Origin: Hydrogenophilales bacterium
GTDB taxonomy: Bacteria; Pseudomonadota; Gammaproteobacteria; Burkholderiales; Thiobacillaceae
Direction: 5' to 3'
DNA length: 50,771 nucleotides
NCBI GenBank assembly: GCA_024636675.1
Contig: JAGXGM010000089.1
Span: forward strand, 1-50,771
Within the stretch, counting starts at the first letter, position 1. Each line of letters begins with the position of its first letter. The translations under genes were made by a program, and so were the position numbers. Of the stretch, positions 6,943-13,220 are shown in pieces. The notes beneath the pieces were generated by a model. The model had not been told where the DNA came from. It was given only the letters and a program-made list of their open reading frames with translations, and ran no database searches.

Positions 6943-8260
6943 CTACGAACACCGGGACGCGGTGAATGACGTTGCCGAGATAGCCCTTGGGATTCCACGG
7001 CTGGCGGAAGGGCTGGGCATTGCCACGCTGGTCGAAGGCTCGCGCCCATATCTCGTAGTAGCCCTTCTCGTCGAAACTCACGTCGGAATCGAAGTGGTAC
7101 CAGGCATATTTATTGGCGGGTTGGGTCAGTTTGGCGGCTTTCCAGCTGACGCCGTAATCGGTTGAGATGAGAACCTTATCGACCGTATTCTCTCCCGCCC
7201 AGGCATGACCGCGCACCGCGATGCGTTTTCCCGTATTGGCCTTGGTATCGGCAGCCGGCTGGGTGATCAGGGATTTGATCTGCCAGGCAGTGAGGATCTT
7301 CATCACCGATTCGGGCGGGCGCGTGCCGGGCGGGACAGGGTACTCGGGGATGCGATAAGAGTAGCCGGTCATCTTCTCGGAATCATGCACCTCGTCGCGG
7401 ATCCGGATCCCCGTCAGCCATTTCTGCGAGGCGCTGCCGATCCAGCCGGGAACCACCACCCGCACGGGATAACCGTTCATGGCATGCAGCGGTTCGCCGT
7501 TCATCTGGTAAGCAACAAGGGTGTGCGCTTCCATGGCCTTGTCGATGGGGATGCCGCGCGAGAACGGCGGCGCGGCGCCGATGGGGGGATCCTCGCCCTC
7601 GTGCGCGGTGTACACCGCGTTATCCTTCAACCCGGCCCGCTGCAGGAGATCGCGCAGGGGTACGCCCTTCCATTCGCTGCAGCCGATGGCGCCGCGGTCC
7701 CACGGATTGCCGCGCACGGGCGGGTTGAAATTGGCGCGGCCATTGCCGCCGCATTCAATGCATGCCTGATAGGTTGCCGAGGGCATCTGCATCAGCTCTT
7801 CCAGGCTCAGCTTGAGCGGTTGACGGACCTCACCATCGATAGTGAGCATCCATCCCTGGGGGTTTTGTTCCTTGGCACGCTGGGGAACCAGGCCGTTGTT
7901 GCGCACGAAGTGCCGCTTGGTCGGCGTAACGTCGTCATTCAGGAGGTGGGGCGGAAACTCGCCATTCACCGGGCGGGGGCTGTGGACGATCATGCCGGGC
8001 TTGCCTTCGATCTGCGCCGCCTTCACGGCCTCCGCGGCCCAGGCCGCCGGGATCATGCCGCGGCCGAACAGTCCCTGCAGCACCATTTCTGCTCCGGCGC
8101 CAAAACCGAAGAGTGACAACGCCGTGCCGCCACCGCCCAGGCCTGCCAGGAAACGCCGGCGCGACATCACGGTATCGAACCGGTCCAGATCATCTCCGGA
8201 CGCGCCATTTTCAACCAGCAATTCACGCAGTTGATCATGAACTTCAAGTGATTTCTTCAT
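6935..8260 (-). CDS. soxC: SoxC/SorA-type sulfite dehydrogenase, molybdopterin subunit
   Basis: A 441-residue protein of the sulfite oxidase family. A twin-arginine signal (S-R-R-R-F-L-A-G at residues 33-40, then a hydrophobic stretch) sends the folded protein to the periplasm. C170 in IECGGNGR is the molybdenum ligand position. WDRGAIGCSEWKGVPLRDLL, GEPLHAMNGYPVRVVVPGWIGSASQKWL and the C-terminal dimerisation part (YGVSWKAAKL, WNPKGYLGNVIHRVPVFV) are typical of SoxC. The enzyme oxidises sulfite or protein-bound sulfane. The start at 8260 has an almost perfect AAAGGAGGT site. No other sox genes are present here, so a stand-alone sulfite:cytochrome c oxidoreductase with the downstream cytochrome is more likely than a full Sox system; the symbol is provisional. 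Confidence 0.88.
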   Translation of the reverse strand: MKKSLEVHDQLRELLVENGASGDDLDRFDTVMSRRRFLAGLGGGGTALSLFGFGAGAEMVLQGLFGRGMIPAAWAAEAVKAAQIEGKPGMIVHSPRPVNGEFPPHLLNDDVTPTKRHFVRNNGLVPQRAKEQNPQGWMLTIDGEVRQPLKLSLEELMQMPSATYQACIECGGNGRANFNPPVRGNPWDRGAIGCSEWKGVPLRDLLQRAGLKDNAVYTAHEGEDPPIGAAPPFSRGIPIDKAMEAHTLVAYQMNGEPLHAMNGYPVRVVVPGWIGSASQKWLTGIRIRDEVHDSEKMTGYSYRIPEYPVPPGTRPPESVMKILTAWQIKSLITQPAADTKANTGKRIAVRGHAWAGENTVDKVLISTDYGVSWKAAKLTQPANKYAWYHFDSDVSFDEKGYYEIWARAFDQRGNAQPFRQPWNPKGYLGNVIHRVPVFVDV

Positions 8261-8479
8261 CAGGGACCTCCTTTGGTGTCGGGGGGATGGGAAACATCTG
8301 CTTACCCCTGATGAAATCACGGCCTGCGGCATCCGGCATTGAAAAATCGCAATCCGTGGAGCACGCCCGGCAAACGCGGATTTATCGGCCATGCTCATGT
8401 GGCGTGCGCGGCGGGCCGGTCACGCCATTCGTTCGAGGCCCGTCGTCCATCGGACACGCCGAAATGTGCTACGTTTTAA

Positions 8480-8764
8480 ATGTCGGAATTAAATGCGGGA
8501 GACTACGTGCGCACACCGTTACACGAAGTTTGGGACAGCGATAGCTGCTGGTTCACCTGTTCGTCGCTTGCTCAGCCGCCCGGCCCGCCGCCCGGCCCGC
8601 CGCCCGGCCCGCCGCCCGGCCCGCCGCCCGGTCAACCACCCGGAACCCCCCCTCAGCCGCCGCCCGGCATCCCGCCGGTTCCGCCCGAGCCTCCCCGGCC
8701 GCCCCCCGGAATCCCGCCGGCGCCGCCCAAGCCGCCTCTGGTCGCCCGATTGTTGGGGAGGTGA
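8480..8764 (+). CDS. Possible small Pro/Gly-rich repeat protein
   Basis: An open frame of 94 codons. The first 30 residues are ordinary (MSELNAGDYVRTPLHEVWDS, with two Cys and two Trp nearby), then PPGPPPG-type repeats fill almost all the rest to PPLVARLLGR. Such sequences form polyproline helices found in surface or wall-associated proteins. There is no clear ribosome binding site and no signal peptide, and the GC-rich repeat keeps several frames open on both strands. It may therefore be an artefact of the repeat. It lies alone between the sulfite dehydrogenase promoter and dodecin. Confidence 0.35.
   Translation: MSELNAGDYVRTPLHEVWDSDSCWFTCSSLAQPPGPPPGPPPGPPPGPPPGQPPGTPPQPPPGIPPVPPEPPRPPPGIPPAPPKPPLVARLLGR
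8577..8632. repeat. 12-bp tandem repeat, about 4.6 copies
   Basis: The unit CCGCCCGGCCCG is repeated head to tail with no mismatches and then decays into related CCGCCCGG units to about 8715. It encodes PPGP on the plus strand. Perfect short repeats like this vary in copy number by replication slippage. Confidence 0.85.
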
Positions 8765-8875
8765 AAGCCGCGTCGCGGTAGATGCAACGGATAGACCGTG
8801 CAGTCAGCCGTGAGAAGAGGCCCGCTCCGTCAGGCGCGGCGGCCGGCACCCTGCTTCCGTGCCGCCATACCCCGC

Positions 8876-9076
8876 TTACTCAACAATGAAGGTGATTTTC
8901 AGGTCGGCCCTGTATTTCACGATTTTGCCCCCCTCGACAACGACGGATTGCTCCTTCACCCATGCGCTCTGGATGTTGCGCACGGTCCTGGCGGTGGCCT
9001 CGACGCCCTGGCGTATGGCGTCTTCAAAGCTGTCAGTGGATTCAGCGCTGATTTCGATAATCTTGGCAATGGGCAT
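8876..9076 (-). CDS. Dodecin flavin-binding protein
   Basis: A 66-residue dodecin. The sequence MPIAKIIEISAESTDSFEDA, then TARTVRNIQSAWVKEQSVVVEGGKI and YRADLKITFIVE, follows the beta-alpha-beta-beta pattern of this dodecameric protein, with W in the IQSAWV position that stacks on flavin. Dodecins store or buffer FMN/FAD or related flavins in the cytoplasm. The start at 9076 follows GGAGA by six bases; a longer open frame to 9304 has no supporting site. It is a single-gene unit, transcribed away from the DsrC-like gene. Confidence 0.93.
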   Translation of the reverse strand: MPIAKIIEISAESTDSFEDAIRQGVEATARTVRNIQSAWVKEQSVVVEGGKIVKYRADLKITFIVE

Positions 9077-9413
9077 GAAATTCTCCAGGTTGATTCGCTC
9101 GGTCGGGCCAGTTTGTCGTGGCTGGTCATTGATCAATATAGTCAATCGATATGCCCGACCTCGCGCGCGCGTCGCCGCATTGCCGGGTCGGGCGTCATCT
9201 GAAATCGCAGCAGTCGATTCTTCTTTCTCGCGCGATCCGGTGCTCCTTTCGACAGACGGTTTACTACACTGAATATCAGCGCAGACGGTGCGGGGAATCA
9301 ACATGCACTGGACCTGCGCAGAAAATCAGCGACCAGTCAGGCCCTGTGCAATCTGGAACGCGCACGCGGCCTGACAGGCGCACATTTGCCTGCGGAAACC
9401 TTAGGAGATCAAT
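9077..9413. promoter_or_regulatory. Divergent intergenic region between dodecin and the DsrC-like gene
   Basis: There are 337 bp without a supported gene. A 10-base perfect palindrome, ATTGATCAAT, lies at 9129-9138, about 53 bp upstream of dodecin, in a locally AT-rich patch. It contains TTGAT on both strands but without the spacing of an Fnr box. Both flanking genes should be driven from here. Confidence 0.4.
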
Positions 9414-9779
9414 ATGCCGGACATCAATAAACAAACCCGAAACCCTGACGTCACCAGCCCGGAAACGATCGACCAGCAACACGATCTGGCCGGATGGAAC
9501 CGGGAAATAGGGGAACAAGTGGCCGCCGAAGAAGGCGTCACGATGACCGACGCGCACTGGGAGGTGGTCGACTTCCTGCGCAAACACTATCTCGAACACG
9601 GGCCCGCTTCGAGCGGGCGTGAGCTCGCAGAGGCGCTTGACGAGGCGTTCGCGGAGCAGGGCGGCAGCCGCTACCTGCATGAATTGTTCGTCAAGGGGCC
9701 CGTCGCACAGGGAAGCCGGATCGGCGGCCTGTCAGTGCCGCCCTACACCGAGGACGAGTCGTTCGGCAGCGCCATGTAA
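9414..9779 (+). CDS. DsrC/TusE-family protein lacking all cysteines
   Basis: A 121-residue homologue of DsrC/TusE. The family core is clear: W-x-R-x-I-G-E-Q-V-A-A-E-E-G near residues 40-53, then MTDAHWEVVDFLRKHYLEHG, and the late KGPVAQGSRIGGL that corresponds to the GGPxKQAxKIAGLP region. DsrC carries sulfur on one or two cysteines in the C-terminal arm. Here that arm reads SVPPYTEDESFGSAM, and the whole protein contains no Cys, so it cannot carry persulfide. Cysteine-free homologues have been described as regulatory (RspA-type). TTAGGAG precedes the ATG by seven to eight bases. No dsr or tus genes are adjacent. Confidence 0.85.
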   Translation: MPDINKQTRNPDVTSPETIDQQHDLAGWNREIGEQVAAEEGVTMTDAHWEVVDFLRKHYLEHGPASSGRELAEALDEAFAEQGGSRYLHELFVKGPVAQGSRIGGLSVPPYTEDESFGSAM

Positions 9780-9869
9780 TGCAATGGGTGATGCAATGGC
9801 GCCCGCCGCACTGCGCCTTGCATGCATGCATGCGCCCGGTCCGATGCCGGCCCATCCAGGCATGTCGCC

Positions 9870-10976
9870 ATGCTGAGCTTGCCGGGCTGGCTCGGCGTGG
9901 CTTTGGTGGTTTATGGAAGCATGCACGTCTATGCGCTGAGAAAAGCATGGGTGATCTTCCCGCATTCATGGACGACGGCGCTGGTGCTGGCAGGCATCGT
10001 ACTGACACTGTCCCCGCTGCTCGTGTGGATACTGGAACGACAAGGCTGGCACCGCATAACCGTCGCCACCGCCTGGGTCAGCTATACGTGGATGGGCTAT
10101 CTGTTCCTGTTTGTCTGCATCGGGCTGATATTCGACCTCGGCCGTCTGTTCGCCACGCTGCTGCATCTTGACTGGCCGCTCAAGCCGGTGCCGGCGTTCA
10201 GAACAGTCGGTCTGCTCGCGCTTGTCCTGCTGGGCTACGGGTTTATCGAAGCGCGGCAGATCCGAATTGAAGAAGTCAACATCGTTACGCCCAAGCTTGC
10301 TTCCGGGCGTATCACCCTCGCCCAGATTTCCGATCTGCACCTCGGCATCATGCTGGGGAGCGGATTTCTCGATCGCGTCATCGCCAGATTGCGCGAGATC
10401 GACCCCGACATCATCGTGGCGACCGGGGACATCATCGACGGGCAGGGCGACAGACTTGACGCGCTTGCCCGGGACTTCCAGGCCTGCGCGCCGCCACTCG
10501 GCGCATATGCCGTCACCGGCAATCACGAATATTATGCCGGGCTGGACAAGTCCCTGCGATTCCTGCGCAACGCGGGCTTTACCGTATTGCGCGGTGAATC
10601 GGTCGAAGCCGGCGCCATCGTTCTGGTGGGGGTCGACGATCCCGCCGCGACGTCAGGACAGCCCGTCGGGCGGGCCACCCGCCAGACGCTCGCCCCGGTC
10701 GCCGCGGAGGATTTCGTCGTCCTGCTCAAGCATCAGCCGGTGGTCGAACCCGGCACCCCATTCGATCTCCAGCTTTCCGGGCATGTCCATGGCGGACAGA
10801 TATTCCCGTTTGGCTACCTGACGCGGCGGGTCTATGGCGTTCGCACCGGTCTCACCGAACTGGCCGACGGGCGGTGGCTCTATATCAGCCGCGGCACCGG
10901 CACCTGGGGGCCGCCGATACGCCTGTTTGCTCCACCCGAAATCACCCTGATCACGATCGCGAGCACCCATAAATGA
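9870..10976 (+). CDS. Membrane-bound metallophosphoesterase (YkuE/YaeI-like)
   Basis: A protein of about 368 residues with an N-terminal membrane part (four hydrophobic segments, from LPGWLGVALVVYGSM to TVGLLALVLLGYGF) followed by a calcineurin-like phosphoesterase. Metal-binding motifs occur in order: ISDLHLG (D-x-H), ATGDIID (G-D), TGNHEYY (G-N-H-E), LLKHQP and SGHVHGGQIFPFG (G-H-x-H-G-G-Q). Relatives such as YkuE and YaeI act on phospholipid headgroups or UDP-lipid intermediates at the membrane; the substrate here is unknown. The ATG at 9870 (MLSLPGW) is preferred to the one at 9822 because it starts the first membrane helix and has CCAGG upstream. Confidence 0.88.
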   Translation: MLSLPGWLGVALVVYGSMHVYALRKAWVIFPHSWTTALVLAGIVLTLSPLLVWILERQGWHRITVATAWVSYTWMGYLFLFVCIGLIFDLGRLFATLLHLDWPLKPVPAFRTVGLLALVLLGYGFIEARQIRIEEVNIVTPKLASGRITLAQISDLHLGIMLGSGFLDRVIARLREIDPDIIVATGDIIDGQGDRLDALARDFQACAPPLGAYAVTGNHEYYAGLDKSLRFLRNAGFTVLRGESVEAGAIVLVGVDDPAATSGQPVGRATRQTLAPVAAEDFVVLLKHQPVVEPGTPFDLQLSGHVHGGQIFPFGYLTRRVYGVRTGLTELADGRWLYISRGTGTWGPPIRLFAPPEITLITIASTHK

Positions 10977-11060
10977 TCGTTTGCAGGAGAGACCCCGGGT
11001 CAGCAGGGTCGATGTGGGTGGATGGCAATTGCGGCCTTACGGCAGGGCGGTCGACATGCC

Positions 11061-11273
11061 TCAACCCGGGTTGCCCGAGCTTGCCTCGTAGCCGGTGACC
11101 ACGTCCAGGATCTCGGCGGTGATGCGTTCCTGGCGCAACCGCCGGTGTTCGGTCCGGGTTTCATCGATCGCCTCGTCGATGTTCTTCCCGGCGGCCTGCA
11201 TCGCGACCAGGCGGGCATTGTGCTCGCTGGCCAGCGACTCGGCACAGGCGCGAAACAGGGCATCGCCATGCAT
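11061..11273 (-). pseudogene. atpG: Remnant of F-type ATPase gamma subunit gene (3' end)
   Basis: About 70 codons match the C-terminal helix of an F1 gamma subunit: DALFRACAESLASEHNARLV, then MQAAGKNIDEAIDE, and RRLRQERITAEILDVVTGYEA. This is the end that packs with the N-terminal helix in the rotor. The rest of the gene (more than 200 residues) is absent. It sits immediately after, and in a different frame from, the start of a beta-subunit gene, so it has no normal start. RITAEILDVVTG resembles gamma subunits of the alternative N-type ATPase. No function is expected. Confidence 0.82.
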
Positions 11274-11407
11274 CCTTCCTTGCCCGTTTTCAACAGATTG
11301 TTCCGTGCTGGCAATCGTTTCGGAAAGCGCACGTCGACCACGCTGCCGCGCACTGCGACGACGGTGCCGATATTCGGTTCGGAGGCGGATGGGGAATCGG
11401 CTGGCAT
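11270..11407 (-). pseudogene. atpD: Remnant of F-type ATPase beta subunit gene (5' end)
   Basis: From an ATG at 11407 the frame reads MPADSPSASEPNIGTVVAVR, then GSVVDVRFPKRLPARNNLLKTGKEG. This is the first beta-barrel of an F1 beta subunit (G-x-V-x-x-V-x-G-x-V-V-D-V-x-F). After about 45 codons the similarity stops, and gamma-subunit sequence begins in another frame. The open frame continues to 11000 but is then out-of-frame gamma sequence. In alternative N-type ATPase operons, beta is the first gene and gamma the last, so this is what a deletion of everything between would leave. Confidence 0.78.
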
Positions 11408-11458
11408 GTGATCAGTAACGCTGCATGTTCATGTGTTCTGCTTGCTCCGGTTCGCAAA

Positions 11459-12586
11459 CTAGCTCGGGCTTGCGCGGGTTGATGCACGGAGTTGCAGCAG
11501 CAGCATCCCCATCCCGCCCAGCAAGGCTGTGAGCCAAACCAGCCAGCCCAGCACGGGAATGGCGGACAACAGGGTGATAACCAGTATCGCGAGGCTTGCC
11601 GCAACGGCGCGCCAGACGGTCTTGTCGGCCCGCGCCGGACTGAAGCGCTGCAACCCCATCTGCCCGAGCGCCACACCGGCGGACACGTAGCCCAGCATCA
11701 GCAGCGCCAGATAGCCGATCAGCAACAGCAGGCCCAGTGGCATACCGATGATGCTGGCCATGAGCAGGGAGACGACGACCGGCACGGCGATCAGGGCGGC
11801 GAATCCGAGCAGCAGGCTCATGCCCGGCCGGGCGCGCGCCGTGTCCGCCAGGCGCGCTGTCGGCCCGGGCAGCGCAGCCACGAATACCGCCCCGACCAGC
11901 ATCAGCCCGAGCGTCCAGGCCAGCAGCAGCACGCCCATGACGCGCAGCCCCGTTTTTGCCTGATCGCGCCACCGATCGTCGGCTGGCTCGCGCACGATGG
12001 CGCCCCCCACCTCGGCCCCGGGTGCGCGCTCAAGCGCATCCGGACTGCGGTAATGCAGATTGCCGCCAATCCGGGCCGTCGGTCCGAGTTCGATCTCGCC
12101 GCCCGAGGCGTCGACGTCTCCCGCCACGCGACCGTTGAGGTAGATGTGCCCGCCCGCCACCGCAAGCTGACCCTCGATATCGCCCAGCACCATCACGTCG
12201 CCGCCCGCCATGGTGGCGTTGCCGGCGATGCGCGCCCTGTGGCCGATCTCCACCTTCCCGCCGGCGATGCGCGCATTGCCTTTCACGGCGGCGTCCAGCG
12301 CCATGCGCCCGCCGGCGGCGTAGACATCCTGGCCGATATCCGCGTCGATCTGAACCGCTCCGCCCGCCGCGAGCAGGTCGCCGCCGACCGGTTCGACGAC
12401 GACGACCTCGCCGCCGGCAATGACTAGGTCGCCCCCCACGGCACCGCTGACCAGCGCCCGTTCTCCCGCCACCAGGCGGTCTTCGCCCATGGCGTGTTCG
12501 ACCCGCTCCCGTTGATGCTCGCGCGCGTCATCGGCGTGCGCGGGGCCGGAAATGAGGATCGACAGGAGGATCAGAACACTGCGCAT
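11459..12586 (-). CDS. Bactofilin-like polymer-forming membrane protein
   Basis: A 375-residue protein. Residues 1-18 are a signal peptide ending at AHA-DD. Residues about 35-175 are a run of short beta-helix repeats with alternating hydrophobics and Gly (GDLVIAGGEVVV, GDLLAAGGAVQID, QDVYAAGGRMALD, GNARIAGGKVEIG and so on), the polymer-forming/bactofilin-like pattern. About residues 210-365 hold four or more membrane helices (VMGVLLLAWTLGLMLVGAVF and later). So a periplasmic beta-helix sits on a membrane base. Its role is unknown; envelope scaffolding is a guess. AAGGA precedes the ATG. It follows the small membrane protein gene by 9 bp, so they form an operon. Confidence 0.82.
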   Translation of the reverse strand: MRSVLILLSILISGPAHADDAREHQRERVEHAMGEDRLVAGERALVSGAVGGDLVIAGGEVVVVEPVGGDLLAAGGAVQIDADIGQDVYAAGGRMALDAAVKGNARIAGGKVEIGHRARIAGNATMAGGDVMVLGDIEGQLAVAGGHIYLNGRVAGDVDASGGEIELGPTARIGGNLHYRSPDALERAPGAEVGGAIVREPADDRWRDQAKTGLRVMGVLLLAWTLGLMLVGAVFVAALPGPTARLADTARARPGMSLLLGFAALIAVPVVVSLLMASIIGMPLGLLLLIGYLALLMLGYVSAGVALGQMGLQRFSPARADKTVWRAVAASLAILVITLLSAIPVLGWLVWLTALLGGMGMLLLQLRASTRASPS

Positions 12587-12595
12587 GGGGGTTCC

Positions 12596-12904
12596 TTAAG
12601 GGGGAGGCCTTTGGCGCGGCGGCTTTTTCAGCTGCCAGCGGCCCAGCAGGAAAGCGGGGATGAAAACCAGGGCCAGGAAGATCACGGCCCCCAGGGGGCG
12701 ATGCAGGTAATCCAGGGCGTCGGCCCAGTCCAGCAGCATGAGCAGGACGGAATACATCACCACGGCGCCCACGGAGAAGAGGACGAAAAACACCATATAT
12801 GCCGCCAGGGGCTTGGTGCGTGGATGCCTGGCGTGCCGGACATAGGGAATGGCCAGCAGCATCAGGGCGATCCACAGCAGGATGCCTATGAATTGGTTGT
12901 CCAT
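12596..12904 (-). CDS. Small membrane protein, unknown function
   Basis: A 102-residue protein with about three hydrophobic segments: FIGILLWIALMLLAIPY near the start, AYMVFFVLFSVGAVVMYSVL in the middle, and LGAVIFLALVFIPAFLLG before a basic, Pro-rich tail (KKPPRQRPPP). I do not recognise the family. AAGGAG lies five bases before the ATG, which supports translation. It is the first gene of a two-gene unit with the bactofilin-like protein, 9 bp apart, so a shared envelope role is possible. Confidence 0.72.
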   Translation of the reverse strand: MDNQFIGILLWIALMLLAIPYVRHARHPRTKPLAAYMVFFVLFSVGAVVMYSVLLMLLDWADALDYLHRPLGAVIFLALVFIPAFLLGRWQLKKPPRQRPPP

Positions 12905-13220
12905 CGTGTCTCCTTGGCCTGGGTTTCAAGAGGGCGTCGGGCCGACTCGCCGGCGGGCCGCTTTGCCATCTGGCGAGTGTGGCCGGCTGCTGAACGAGGC
13001 AGGCCATGCCTTCAGCCTAGACCAATGCACCTGCCATCCATCCCGCTTGCGTGCCATCACATCCTGCTTTGCTGCGAACTGCGGATGAATCGCCCACGCC
13101 GCGACCAGGTGCACAGACGTTTTCCGGCCCTGGCATCGGGCATCCGATTCGGCGGTCAACGGTCAATTTCCTACATTGAATGGACGCCCACCCGGATTCG
13201 CCATGTGAGGAATATCCAAT
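12905..13220. promoter_or_regulatory. Divergent promoter region, small membrane gene and ppsA
   Basis: There are 316 bp without a supported gene, between a leftward gene pair and the rightward ppsA operon. Just before ppsA the sequence is relatively AT-rich (TTTCCTACATTGAATGG) and ends with GAGGAATATCCAAT as the ribosome binding site. I see no clear operator or hairpin. Confidence 0.45.

Noticed and set aside
8553-8849. Minus-strand frame encoding AAGRAAGR repeats
   Set aside because: It arises only from the 12-bp repeat read on the other strand; it has no start context and no family.
9129-9138. ATTGATCAAT palindrome as an Fnr box
   Set aside because: It has TTGAT on both strands, but the halves overlap without the N4 spacer, so it does not fit the Fnr consensus; it is kept only as a note in the intergenic entry.
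11000-11407. Single 135-codon open frame across the ATPase fragments
   Set aside because: Only its first 45 codons resemble a protein family; the rest is the gamma-subunit sequence read in the wrong frame. It is treated as two pseudogene fragments.
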